Shown here: piece by piece, positions 6,016 to 14,403 of the stretch
How the letters are laid out: each line of letters begins with the position of its first letter
Position numbering within the stretch: the first letter of the stretch is position 1
Notes under the pieces: generated by a model
Databases searched by the model: none
Seen by the model: the letters and a program-made list of their open reading frames with translations, nothing else
Told to the model about the DNA's origin: nothing
Translations under genes and position numbers: made by a program
Source: JBBSDV01 sp038240335
GTDB lineage: Bacteria > Chloroflexota > Dehalococcoidia > DSTF01 > JACRBR01
NCBI GenBank assembly: GCA_038240335.1
Contig: JBBSDV010000076.1
Span: 1-14,403, forward strand
Direction of reading: 5' to 3'
DNA: 14,403 nucleotides

Positions 6016-7203
6016 ATGCGCGTACGAATGCTCGAGAGTGTCATGCCGGGGCGCGTTGTCGAGCGCATGGCTGTGCGCGCGTTGCCGTTGGTACTTGCGG
6101 CCATCGTCATTGGATCCGTATCTTCGGCGTGCAGTGGCGGCAACAGCAAGCAGGGCAGCACCGCCGACACGACGCCTGGGGCGACCAGCGACGCTACGGC
6201 TGCCGCGACGTCGGCTGGTGTTACAACCTCCGTCGCTTCACCCGGGCCGGCGACGTTCAGCATCATCGCCGGCCATGCGGAAGGCGCGTTCGATATCGAG
6301 CGGTTCATGCCGGCCGACATCCACGTGCGCGAGGGCGACAGCATCGAGTGGACGGCGCAGGGCATCGAAGGCCATACAATCTCGTTCGTCGAGCAGACGC
6401 AACTGAACACGCTGCTGGCGCACTACCTTCAGCCAGACCCGGCCGACCCCGCGCAGCAGATATTCAACCCCGAGATCGCGCTCAAATCGCGCACGGACAA
6501 CGTTTACGCGGGCGGCGACACGTACTACAACTCCGGCTTCATCGGCGTGCCGGCGGCCCAGACGTACAAGCTCACATTCACGAAGAGCGGCCTCTACCAA
6601 TACATCTGCCTCGTCCATCCGTTTACGATGCGCGGCACGGTCTCGGTCGATGCTCAAGATGCCCAGGTCGAGGCTGCGGCGTCTGTTGCGTCGCGAGGCA
6701 AGGCGGAACTGGCGAACTACATCGATGAGGAGAAGCGCGCCGTCGCCCAGGCTGTTGCGGAGCCGCACGAAGTGCCCGGTCCTGCCGGCACGACGCTGCA
6801 TCGCGTCAACGTCGGGGTGACAACTCCGTATGGACAGGCGGCAGCGTTCGTCAATCCGGCGCTCGACATCAAGGCCGGGGACACAGTGATCTTCGAGAAC
6901 GACGATCGCGACTTCCACAACGTCGTGTTCAAGGGAGACCGCGCCGAGTTGCCGCCCGGCATCGGCATCATCGCCGACCCGGAGGGCCGCGGCCTGAACT
7001 TCTCGCTCGACAAGCAGTCGAGCCTCGCCGTCGATCCACCGGCGAGTGGGTTCGATGCGACGACGTTCCTCTCGTCCGGCTCGCTGGGGATCCTGCAGCC
7101 GCGCCTGACATGGCGCCTCAAGTTCGACACGCCCGGCACGTACACCTTCGCCTGCACGATCCACGTGCTCGCCGGCATGGCCGGCGTGATCACGGTGCGC
7201 TGA
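6016..7203 (+). CDS. Lipoprotein with two cupredoxin (type-1 copper) domains
   Basis: This is a 395-residue exported protein. A charged N-terminus and a hydrophobic stretch (ALPLVLAAIVIGSVSSAC) end in a lipobox with Cys39 as the predicted lipidated residue. A Ser/Thr/Ala-rich linker covers about 40-78. Two plastocyanin-like domains follow. Domain 1 (about 79-212) has candidate copper ligands H120 (EGHTISF), C198, H201 and M205 (CLVHPFTM). Domain 2 (about 260-395) has H301 (DFHNVVF), C380, H383 and M388 (CTIHVLAGM). Both therefore keep a full His-Cys-His-Met set, so two blue-copper sites are predicted, outside the membrane. Such proteins carry electrons or bind copper; the partner is unknown. 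ATG 6016 is supported by GGGAGG 8 bases upstream. A start at Met18 would give a tidier signal peptide but has no such site. It follows proS by 173 bases. Confidence 0.88.
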   Translation: MRVRMLESVMPGRVVERMAVRALPLVLAAIVIGSVSSACSGGNSKQGSTADTTPGATSDATAAATSAGVTTSVASPGPATFSIIAGHAEGAFDIERFMPADIHVREGDSIEWTAQGIEGHTISFVEQTQLNTLLAHYLQPDPADPAQQIFNPEIALKSRTDNVYAGGDTYYNSGFIGVPAAQTYKLTFTKSGLYQYICLVHPFTMRGTVSVDAQDAQVEAAASVASRGKAELANYIDEEKRAVAQAVAEPHEVPGPAGTTLHRVNVGVTTPYGQAAAFVNPALDIKAGDTVIFENDDRDFHNVVFKGDRAELPPGIGIIADPEGRGLNFSLDKQSSLAVDPPASGFDATTFLSSGSLGILQPRLTWRLKFDTPGTYTFACTIHVLAGMAGVITVR

Positions 7204-7297
7204 CGGCGCCGGTCGGTTTTGGGAGCGCTTTTTGATCGCATTGTCTTGATACAAGCTTTTGATCGAACGCCTCCGCGACGATGCGCTACCATGGGTG

Positions 7298-8653
7298 GTG
7301 CAATATCACATAGTGACGCTGGGGTGCGCGAAGAACGTCGCGGATAGCGAGCGCATCGGCCGCGTGCTGGGCGATGGCGACCACTTCGAGGTGCTGCAGC
7401 CGGCCGCCGCGGACGTGATCATCGTCAATACCTGCGGTTTTATCGATGCCTCGAAGGAAGAGTCGGTCAACACGATCCTCGGGCTCGCGGCGGAAAAGCG
7501 GCGCGGGCAGCAACTCGTCGTCGCCGGCTGCCTGACGGCCCTGCACGGCGACGAGCTCCGCGCGGAGATCCCAGAGATCGACGCCGTGTTCGGCGCCGAA
7601 GAGTGGGACGGGATCAGCGCTTATGCGCAAACGATCGAGCCGATTGTGCTCGCTGCGCCGCCGTTCCACATCCCGGAGACGACAGGCGCCGCGCGACCGC
7701 CCAGGGCGCCGCGGCCCAGCGCGTATCTCAAGATCTCGGACGGGTGCAACGCGCCCTGCACCTTCTGCATCATCCCGAAGATGAAGGGCAAGCTGCACAG
7801 CACGCCCGCCGACGAGATCGTCGCCGAGGCGCGGCGGCTGGCGGTCGAGGGCGTCCGGGAGATCGTGCTCGTGGCGCAGGACAGCACGGACTACGGGCGC
7901 GATCTGGGGCTGCGCGATGGCCTTCCGAAGCTGCTCGAGCGGATCTCGGCGGCAGTGCCCGAGGTGCCCTGGCTGCGCATCATGTACGCCTACCCGGGCC
8001 ACGTCACGCGTGCGCTGGCCGAGACGATGGCGCGGCTGCCGAACGTGGCGCACTACATCGACATTCCCTTGCAGCACGGGGCCGAGAGCATGCTGCGGCG
8101 GATGAAGCGGCCGAGCAACCCGCGCATGGTGCGGAAGATGTTCGCCACCCTGCGCGATGCGATGCCGGACATCGCGATTCGTACGACGTTCATCGTCGGT
8201 TACCCGGGCGAGACGGAGGCTGAGTTCAACGAACTGCTCGCGTTCGTGCGCGAGATGGAGTTCGATCACGTGGGCTGCTTCACCTTCTCACCGCAATCCG
8301 AATCGCCGGCGGCGTTCGAGCCAAACCCCGTGCCAGAGCGGATCAAGAAGCGCCGGCAGCGGCAGCTGATGGAGGTCGCGCAGCAGGTGTCGGCGATCAA
8401 GAATCGCGCGCTCACGGGACGCGAGATCGATGTGCTCGTCGAGTCGACGCGGACGGAGCAGGGAGCCGACGGGCAACGCGACTTCGATGGCCCGTTCGCG
8501 GTGGGCCGTTCGTACCGGGATGCGCCGGAGGTCGATGGCGTCGTGCTGCTTCGCGGCGACCACGCGGCGGGCGATTTCGTGCGAGCGCGCGTCACGCAGA
8601 CGCTTGCGTACGACCTGATCGCCGAGCCCATCGGCGTGCGCGCGCTGGCGTAG
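7298..8653 (+). CDS. rimO: Ribosomal protein S12 methylthiotransferase RimO
   Basis: This radical-SAM enzyme adds a methylthio group to an aspartate of ribosomal protein S12. Counting from the GTG at 7298, the N-terminal UPF0004 domain carries the three Cys residues of the auxiliary Fe-S cluster: C10 (TLGCAKN), C46 (NTCGF) and C78 (AGCLTA). The radical-SAM motif is C150, C154, C157 (GCNAPCTFC), followed by the central barrel. The C-terminal TRAM-like region includes VDGVVLLRGDHAAGDFVRARV. RimO rather than MiaB is indicated by CIIPKMKG and VAQDSTDYG. The start is uncertain: the frame opens with TTG at 7259, and GTG at 7295 or 7298 is also possible. I chose 7298 because VQYHIVTLGCAKN matches the usual start of the family. 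None has a clear Shine-Dalgarno site. The gene ends 166 bases before a strong terminator. Confidence 0.94.
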   Translation: MQYHIVTLGCAKNVADSERIGRVLGDGDHFEVLQPAAADVIIVNTCGFIDASKEESVNTILGLAAEKRRGQQLVVAGCLTALHGDELRAEIPEIDAVFGAEEWDGISAYAQTIEPIVLAAPPFHIPETTGAARPPRAPRPSAYLKISDGCNAPCTFCIIPKMKGKLHSTPADEIVAEARRLAVEGVREIVLVAQDSTDYGRDLGLRDGLPKLLERISAAVPEVPWLRIMYAYPGHVTRALAETMARLPNVAHYIDIPLQHGAESMLRRMKRPSNPRMVRKMFATLRDAMPDIAIRTTFIVGYPGETEAEFNELLAFVREMEFDHVGCFTFSPQSESPAAFEPNPVPERIKKRRQRQLMEVAQQVSAIKNRALTGREIDVLVESTRTEQGADGQRDFDGPFAVGRSYRDAPEVDGVVLLRGDHAAGDFVRARVTQTLAYDLIAEPIGVRALA

Positions 8654-8818
8654 TTCTCGCCGCTGTAATGTATTCGTTTGCACAGTCTTGGATGTTCGTC
8701 CACCCTGGTTCGAGTCCGACCGTGGCTTCATCCGACGGAGGCCGCTCGGCGCATCGTCGCATGTAACCGCGACGATCTCGCAGTTCACACGTCACCTCGT
8801 TTCGGAATCGAGGAAAAC

Positions 8819-8849
8819 AAGAAGGCAGCCAACTCATGGCTGCCTTCTT
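8819..8849 (-). terminator. Strong hairpin terminator between convergent genes
   Basis: aagaaggcagcca (8819-8831) and tggctgccttctt (8837-8849) form a perfect 13-bp stem with a 5-base loop. On the minus strand the hairpin is followed by TTGTTTTCC, a reasonable U-rich tail, so it best serves the DUF362 gene ending at 8881. On the plus strand the tail (cgttgtgctt) is weaker, but the hairpin may also stop rimO transcripts. Confidence 0.85.
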
Positions 8850-8880
8850 CGTTGTGCTTGATTGCGCTCGTTCGCCCTCG

Positions 8881-10017
<1,137 letters not shown>

Positions 10018-10031
10018 GGACGTTCCTCCGG

Positions 10032-10066
10032 GTAGTTTGTCGTTGGTAGTTCGTCGTTTTTAGTGG
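10032..10066. repeat. Heptamer-period tract upstream of the DUF362 gene
   Basis: Successive sevens read gtagttt, gtcgttg, gtagttc, gtcgttt, ttagtgg. The first four also make a 14-base tandem repeat (10032-10045 and 10046-10059, 12 of 14 identical). The 10-mer gtagttcgtc at 10046-10055 recurs as its complement at 1043-1052. The tract begins 15 bases upstream of the DUF362 ATG. Confidence 0.75.
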
Positions 10067-10169
10067 CTTGCGGCTCACCGTGAGACTAAGCGCGTTCGAG
10101 CGATGAGAAAACGGGCGTTTACCCGCGATCTTGTGGATTCAGGATAGCATGGCGCTCTGAGACAGGAAG

Positions 10170-10964
10170 ATGGACGAAGCATCGTACAGCGTCGGTGGGT
10201 CGGCCTGTGCGACGGGTAGCACCGACCTGGGAGGCGTGCTGGCAGCGGAGCTTGTGTTGGGGATCGACATCGGGATCGCGGCCCTTCGGGTCGCCGCGGT
10301 CGATGCTGACGGAGTCGTGCGCGGCACGGCGTCGGCGGCGTATGAGACGCAGTCGACGGAGCCCGGATGGGCGGAGCAGCGGCCCGACGACTGGTGGCAA
10401 GCGTGCCGAACGGCGGTGCTTGCCGTCGGCGCTGAGGTTTCGCTCGCGGGCATCGTGGCCGTCCGGCTCACCGGGCAGATGCATGGCACCGTGTTCCTGG
10501 ACAGCGAGCGCGAGGTGATCCGGCCGGCACTGCTTGCGACGGACGAGCGCGCAGCGGCGGAGGCGACCGAGGTCGAGCGTACTGTCGGCCTCGCCCGCTT
10601 CGTGCGGATCACGGGCAACCGGCCCTCCGCCGCAATGACGGCGGCGAAGCTGCTGTGGCTCCGGCACAACCAGACGATCGGTTACAAGCGATTGCATCAC
10701 GTGCTTGCGCCGAAGGATTACGTTCGGCTGATGCTGACTGGCGAACTCGGCACGGATGCCAACGATGCGTCGCGTACGGGGCTGTTCGACGTCGGAGCGC
10801 GGGCGTGGTCGACGGAGATCATCGACGCCCTCGATCTGGATGAATCGACTCTGCCCCGTGTGTACGAAGGGCGCGAGGTAACGGGCCACGTCCTGGTGGA
10901 CGTGGCTGCTGCACTAAAACTGCCGCCGAGCGTTTCGATCGTTGCGGAGTTTGGGGAACGGTAG
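10170..10964 (+). pseudogene. FGGY-family carbohydrate kinase (xylulokinase-like), N-terminal half only
   Basis: The open frame encodes 264 residues that follow the N-terminal domain of xylulokinase-type kinases in order: LGIDIG at 30-35, TEPGWAEQRPDDWW at 63-76, LTGQMHG at 100-106, AKLLWLRHN, PKDY at 181-184 and GTDANDASRTGLFDV at 194-208. Complete members have about 490 residues. This one stops at SIVAEFGER, just where the Gly-rich segment with the catalytic Asp and the whole ATP-binding C-terminal domain should begin. It also has Ile36 where the first phosphate motif (DIGT) has Thr. It therefore cannot be a normal kinase. Only 31 bases separate it from the oppositely oriented oxidase gene, so the rest is deleted and not merely frameshifted. 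The start is uncertain: ATG 10170, or GTG 10236 or 10254 nearer the family start. It could still be expressed as a sugar-binding half-protein. Confidence 0.75.
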
Positions 10965-10980
10965 GCGCCCGTCGGCGCCT
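10963..10980. terminator. GC-rich hairpin at a convergent gene junction
   Basis: aggcgcc (10963-10969) and ggcgcct (10974-10980) form a perfect 7-bp stem with a 4-base loop, between the end of the kinase fragment and the end of the oxidase gene. The stem includes the last two bases of the kinase TAG. There is no T-run on either strand, so efficiency is uncertain, but the position fits a two-way terminator. Confidence 0.5.
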
Positions 10981-10995
10981 GCGCGACGCCGGGAA

Positions 10996-12228
10996 CTATG
11001 GCTGGACGTCTATGATCAGCATGAGGCCGCCGCCGCCGTCCTGCTCCTGGTTGTCGTTCGTTGTGTGGTGACTGATGTGGCAATGAAGCAGCCATTTGCC
11101 GGGCTCTCGCGCCGGCCAGATGACGTCGTAGCGCTCCCCCGGCCCGACGTCGACAGTGTCTTTCGTGAGGCGCGCGGCTTCCGGCACGGGGTAGCCATCG
11201 GTGGCGACGATCTGAAATGGGCCGCCATGGATGTGCATCGGATGGATGAAGCCCGTGCTGGAGCCGATGAAACGCACCTTTAGGCGCTCGCCGACGCGCA
11301 AGCTGACGGTCTCGGTCTCGGGAAACGCCTTGCCGTTGATCGTGAAGAAATTCGGCATCCCGCCCTCCATCGGCATCGCCGGGAAGGTGTAGCCGTCACG
11401 GAACAGCCATTCCTGCAATTGAACGACCAGCTCCTTGTCCGCGTCGAGCGGGCTCACCGGCGTTTTCGCATCAATGATGAGCGCGCCATAGAGGCCGAGC
11501 GCCTGCTGACGGTCGGGGTTGGCGTGTGAGTGATAGAAGAACGTACCGGCTTGCTGGGCCACGAATTCATACGTATATTCGCCTCCGGGCGGAATCGGAT
11601 CCTGCGTTACTTCGGCGGCGCCATCCATTTGATTTGGCAGGATAAGGCCGTGCCAGTGGATCGTCGTCGCCTCGGGGAGGTGGTTCGTGACGCGGAATCG
11701 CACACGATCGGCCTCGGTGATGCGGATGCGCGGGCCAGGGACCTGGCGATTGAATGCGTACGCCATCACGCGCGCATCGGGCAGGATGCTCCATTCGATG
11801 ACAGAGGCGTCGAGGTCAAACACCTTGACGCCATCTTCGATCTGAGGCTCCAGCGTCTCGTCGCCGCGCGCGTCCGCGGTGGCTTCGTACGATACGTCGC
11901 GCGGCTTGATCGCGGCCATGTCGCGCATCGCGGCACCGGTCGTCTCGCGATTCATCACCATGCCGGGAGGCATGACGAGGCCACCGACATCGGCATCGCT
12001 GAGCGTGAGGTTTGCTCGGTGTGCAGAGAACAACACCGCGGCGGTTAGCGCGAGCACGGTGAGGATGGCGACGACCGCGACTTGAGGGCGGGTCGCCGTG
12101 GGGTTCATCGCCATCGAGCCATGGTCCCTGTTCATCTCGGTCTTCGAGCCTGCGGACGGCGGGTCGCCGTCCGATTGGTGCGCTGGCAGGGGGTCGTGTT
12201 CGCCATGGCCGGTCGTTGGGTGCTCCAT
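10996..12228 (-). CDS. Membrane-anchored multicopper oxidase
   Basis: This is a 410-residue protein. An unusual N-terminus rich in His, Met and Asp (residues 1-42) precedes one membrane segment (about 50-68), after which the protein should lie outside the membrane. Copper motifs appear in order: HWHG at 191-194, HSH at 233-235, HPMHIHGG at 329-336, and HCHISHH at 382-388. C383 and a downstream His and Met (M403) would be type-1 copper ligands, and the paired His motifs supply the trinuclear centre. Members oxidise Cu(I), metals or phenols while reducing oxygen to water. The ATG (12228) overlaps the TGA of the upstream DUF4396 gene (TGATG), so the two are translationally coupled. The frame is open further upstream, but only as a shadow of that gene. 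A copper-handling role is likely; substrate is unknown. Confidence 0.93.
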   Translation of the reverse strand: MEHPTTGHGEHDPLPAHQSDGDPPSAGSKTEMNRDHGSMAMNPTATRPQVAVVAILTVLALTAAVLFSAHRANLTLSDADVGGLVMPPGMVMNRETTGAAMRDMAAIKPRDVSYEATADARGDETLEPQIEDGVKVFDLDASVIEWSILPDARVMAYAFNRQVPGPRIRITEADRVRFRVTNHLPEATTIHWHGLILPNQMDGAAEVTQDPIPPGGEYTYEFVAQQAGTFFYHSHANPDRQQALGLYGALIIDAKTPVSPLDADKELVVQLQEWLFRDGYTFPAMPMEGGMPNFFTINGKAFPETETVSLRVGERLKVRFIGSSTGFIHPMHIHGGPFQIVATDGYPVPEAARLTKDTVDVGPGERYDVIWPAREPGKWLLHCHISHHTTNDNQEQDGGGGLMLIIDVQP

Positions 12229-13001
12229 CAGCCGGAGCCCCCGTGTGGCGCCGGCGATCCCATCGCGTGTCCTTCGTGCGAGGATGCTGCTGTCTGGTGC
12301 ACGGAGGCTCCGGGCGATCGTTCGGTGCTCAAGCCATGCTTGATGCCAACGCCGACAAGCCACACGTTGACCGGGTAAGCAACGAAGAAACCGACGTTGA
12401 TGGCGGCGGACATGGCACCCCAGTAGAGGATCTCGCGCGGATCCATCGCCCGCATGTCGCGACCCATCATCAGGTAGACCATGGCCGGAATCATGCCGGC
12501 CATCACCATGTTCATCGAGAGCCATTCGGGCATGAACGAGTGACGGAGTGATTGCCAGTACGAGCCGTACATCGATTTCATGAAGAGCGATTGGAAGATG
12601 AAGAGCCCGAAGGCGAAGCCGACTACGTACTCGGTGACGAGGTCGGCCCACATTGGGAAGCCGAGGAGCGCTGTGATCGTCGCGGCGATGACGATCCCGG
12701 TGGCGTCACCGGCGACGCAGTGGATGGTCGAGCCAAGCCCTTGCCTCCAGAGAGGCCGAACGTATTGTTCGTGCGTGCCGGGCGCGGGCTCCTTATCGGA
12801 GAAAATGTAGAGGCCAGCGGCGATTGGACCCATGTAGAGCGTGACGAGGATCCAGCCCCACTTCATGACGGCCGGTTCGGGATTACCGCGCGTATCGAGT
12901 ACGACGTAGATGACCGAGATCGACGTGATGGCGAACCACGCGAGAACGACGACGTCGATCCATGCGAGGGGACCGAGGACGGGCACTTCGAAGTTGGTCA
13001 T
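12228..13001 (-). CDS. DUF4396 polytopic membrane protein with Met-rich helix and His/Met tail
   Basis: This 257-residue protein has about six membrane helices: near 13-35, 47-67, 96-114, 122-141, 162-180 and 192-218. The HCVAGDATG motif at 94-102 and the FIFQSLFMKSMYGSY and PEWLSMNM segments at 135-165 are what I recognise as DUF4396. No function is established for the family. Residues 163-186 carry nine methionines (M163, 165, 167, 170, 174, 178, 179, 183, 186) in and beside a membrane helix. The C-terminal tail holds HQTAASSHEGHAM and a last His. Met-rich helices and His/Met tails commonly bind Cu(I). The next gene, a multicopper oxidase, starts inside this stop codon, which strengthens a copper link. 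ATG 13001-12999 is preceded by GGAG 7 bases away; a longer frame to 13208 adds only unstructured Arg/Pro-rich residues. Confidence 0.87.
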   Translation of the reverse strand: MTNFEVPVLGPLAWIDVVVLAWFAITSISVIYVVLDTRGNPEPAVMKWGWILVTLYMGPIAAGLYIFSDKEPAPGTHEQYVRPLWRQGLGSTIHCVAGDATGIVIAATITALLGFPMWADLVTEYVVGFAFGLFIFQSLFMKSMYGSYWQSLRHSFMPEWLSMNMVMAGMIPAMVYLMMGRDMRAMDPREILYWGAMSAAINVGFFVAYPVNVWLVGVGIKHGLSTERSPGASVHQTAASSHEGHAMGSPAPHGGSG

Positions 13002-13008
13002 CGGCTGA

Positions 13009-13012
13009 CTCC
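13009..13012 (-). promoter_or_regulatory. Ribosome binding site for the DUF4396 gene
   Basis: GGAG on the minus strand, 7 bases before ATG 13001-12999. It selects this ATG over a possible start at 13208 in the same open frame. Confidence 0.65.
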
Positions 13013-13083
13013 GACGCACATCTCCCGGCGTTTGCGGCACGATACGTCCTGCGACTCCAAGGATACATGGCGTTCGGCCTATC

Positions 13084-13098
13084 CGCGAAACATTCGCG
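13084..13098. promoter_or_regulatory. Small perfect hairpin/palindrome upstream of the DUF4396-oxidase operon
   Basis: cgcgaa (13084-13089), loop aca, ttcgcg (13093-13098) lies about midway in the 172-base spacer between the lipid transferase gene and the DUF4396 gene, both on the minus strand. It may be an operator or the end of the upstream transcript. Nearby, gtgc (13103-13106) and gcac (13118-13121) form a looser dyad around cccctggg. I see no clear promoter boxes. Confidence 0.3.
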
Positions 13099-13173
13099 TC
13101 ACGTGCCCCTGGGAAATGCACAGTACGCCGCGTGTATCGGCGACGCGGATGGCAGTCCCTGACAGCGGAGCGG

Positions 13174-14403
13174 CTATGCGCGGGCGCGGCGCTGCCAGAC
13201 GACGGCACCGACGCCGAGGAGGACGACCGTCGATATCAGCCGGTGGGCGACGACTGTGACCTGCGTGACGTCGAACATGCGATCAGCCGGGACACGGGCG
13301 AACATCATGCCGTCGAGCGTGAACCGCATCGGCAGCGTGAGCACCGGGAACTCCCACGCCGCGAAACCGGTGACGAAGATGCCGGACACGGCAGCCGACC
13401 AGAGCGCCGCCGCCGGGACGAAGCGGAGCCACTGCATGCGCTTCGGCAGGACGAGCGACGGGATGCCCTCGGGCGAAAACGCTGCGAGAACGGCGAGCGC
13501 AGTCGTCACGATGCCGCCCTGGTAGATGACGAAGGTATCTTCCCAGAACGTCGGTGAGAACTTCTTCTTGAAGTGATTGAGCGATCGGAAGCTGTAGACG
13601 AAGTTGACGCGCCCATAGCACAGCTTGAAGATCGCGCGAAGGACGCGGAAGCGCCCGTGCGGTTGCATGGCCGAGCCCTCGAGCGGCGCCGTGCCGAGGC
13701 TGAGCAGCGACAGGCCCGCGGCCTTCCCGGCAACGCGCGCGGCCTCGATCAAGAGTTCGCTCGTCCCATACGGGGCGTCGGCGCGGCGGATCTGCTCCTC
13801 GACGTAGAGCATGTTGCGCGCGGGTGCCGGCGCGCAGGTCATTGCGCCGACGATGCGGCCTTCGTGCGTGGCGATGAAGATCTTCTTCTTGTCGCGCTTC
13901 GCGAAGGGGCGCGAGCGCAACAGAAACGCCATGGGCGGCCCGTTGCGGGAGTCCAGCCACTCGGCCGCGATCTCCTCGATCTCGGCGTCGACGGCCGGGG
14001 ATGGGCGACTGTACTCCTCGACGACGATGCCGCTGCGGCGGGCGAGGTTGATCGCCGAACGCGCTTTCTTGGCGGCCCTGCCGCTGAGCGAGTGCTGCGT
14101 GAGGTCGAAGAAGGGCTCCTCGCCGACCTTAACGGCGCGGAAGCCGAGGTCGGCGGCAACCTTGCCGACGCGAGCGCTGGCGCCGACGAACGTGAAGCGC
14201 CAGCCGCGGCCGGAGCAATATTCTGCGAAGCGGCGCATCAGTTCGGGAAGGTCGGCTTCGGCGCAGACGGGATCGCCACAGGCGACAGCGGTGCCGCGGT
14301 GCAGTTCGAAGGCGATGAAGCCCTCGATGTCGGAGGGCTCGAAGTAGCGCCAGCCATCGTACAGCGTGAGCAGGCCGAGGCCGTTGTAGCCGTGGGCCTC
14401 GAG
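13174..14403 (-). CDS. MprF-like phosphatidylglycerol aminoacyltransferase domain protein (5' end outside window)
   Basis: The frame is open to the window edge, giving 409 residues without a start; TAG is at 13174-13176. The N-terminal part shown matches the soluble catalytic domain of lysyl-phosphatidylglycerol synthases (DUF2156, a double GNAT fold): GLGLLTLYDGWRYFEPSD at the beginning, CGDPVC at 42-47, a central KKIFIATHEGRIVGAMTCAP strand pair, and the closing SFRSLNHFKKKFSPTFWE. These enzymes transfer an amino acid from aminoacyl-tRNA to a membrane lipid, reducing surface charge. After the usual domain end there are about 115 extra residues with three predicted membrane helices (near 293-311, 328-350 and 380-403). 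In MprF the helices come before the catalytic domain, so this order is unusual. Whether helices also precede it cannot be seen. The substrate amino acid is unknown. Confidence 0.85.
   Translation of the reverse strand, partial: LEAHGYNGLGLLTLYDGWRYFEPSDIEGFIAFELHRGTAVACGDPVCAEADLPELMRRFAEYCSGRGWRFTFVGASARVGKVAADLGFRAVKVGEEPFFDLTQHSLSGRAAKKARSAINLARRSGIVVEEYSRPSPAVDAEIEEIAAEWLDSRNGPPMAFLLRSRPFAKRDKKKIFIATHEGRIVGAMTCAPAPARNMLYVEEQIRRADAPYGTSELLIEAARVAGKAAGLSLLSLGTAPLEGSAMQPHGRFRVLRAIFKLCYGRVNFVYSFRSLNHFKKKFSPTFWEDTFVIYQGGIVTTALAVLAAFSPEGIPSLVLPKRMQWLRFVPAAALWSAAVSGIFVTGFAAWEFPVLTLPMRFTLDGMMFARVPADRMFDVTQVTVVAHRLISTVVLLGVGAVVWQRRARA

Noticed and set aside
8690..8735. ggttcgagtcc, which looks like a tRNA T-arm, in the spacer after rimO
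   Set aside because: The flanking bases pair only 3 of 5 in the T stem, no acceptor stem partner or D-arm can be found upstream, and no CCA follows. At most a decayed remnant.
12229..12651. Upstream extension of the multicopper oxidase frame
   Set aside because: It lies wholly within the DUF4396 gene in another frame; the ATG in the TGATG overlap is the natural start.
13103..13121. Possible copper-repressor (CsoR-like) operator, gtgc-N11-gcac around cccctggg
   Set aside because: The dyad is only 4 bp with an asymmetric centre, too weak to name a regulator, even though the operon beside it looks copper-related.
13002..13208. N-terminal extension of DUF4396
   Set aside because: It is Arg/Pro-rich without motif and overlaps the end of the lipid transferase gene; a GGAG precedes the inner ATG.

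Overview
This is a GC-rich bacterial chromosomal window with compact, mostly short-spaced genes on both strands. The gene set, the style of the proteins (DUF362, DUF4396 plus multicopper oxidase, DUF4097, RimO, bacterial-type ProRS) and short heptamer-period tracts between genes remind me of Chloroflexota (Dehalococcoidia or SAR202-like). That placement is inference only; no marker seen here fixes the phylum.

Layout. 1-399 (+): C-terminal end of an OmpR/PhoB-type response regulator. 575-934 (-): a small protein resembling the N-terminal core-binding (SAM-like) domain of tyrosine recombinases, without a catalytic domain. 1061-1849 (-): a nitroreductase-family flavoprotein. A 300-base divergent spacer follows. 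2150-3396 (+): a soluble DUF4097 beta-solenoid protein overlapping by ATGA with a stand-alone class III nucleotidyl cyclase. 3502-4017 (+): adenine phosphoribosyltransferase (apt). 4154-5842 (+): prolyl-tRNA synthetase (proS). 6016-7203 (+): a lipoprotein with two cupredoxin domains. 7298-8653 (+): RimO. A strong hairpin terminator lies at 8819-8849 between convergent genes. 8881-10017 (-): a DUF362 protein. 10170-10964 (+): the N-terminal half of an FGGY sugar kinase, apparently broken. 14403-10996 (-): an MprF-like aminoacyl-lipid transferase with membrane helices at its C-terminus (cut by the window edge), then a coupled pair, a DUF4396 membrane protein and a membrane-anchored multicopper oxidase.

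How they fit. Housekeeping genes (apt, proS, rimO) make up the middle. Two accessory themes stand out. The first is copper: a double type-1 copper lipoprotein, and a DUF4396/multicopper oxidase operon whose junction encodes His/Met-rich tails on both proteins. The second is a DUF4097-cyclase pair whose overlap suggests tight co-expression and possibly cAMP signalling.

The most unusual non-coding signal is a set of heptamer-period tracts built on an AGTTC core. They flank the nitroreductase gene on both sides and also precede the DUF362 gene. No CRISPR array, rRNA, tRNA or insertion sequence was found.
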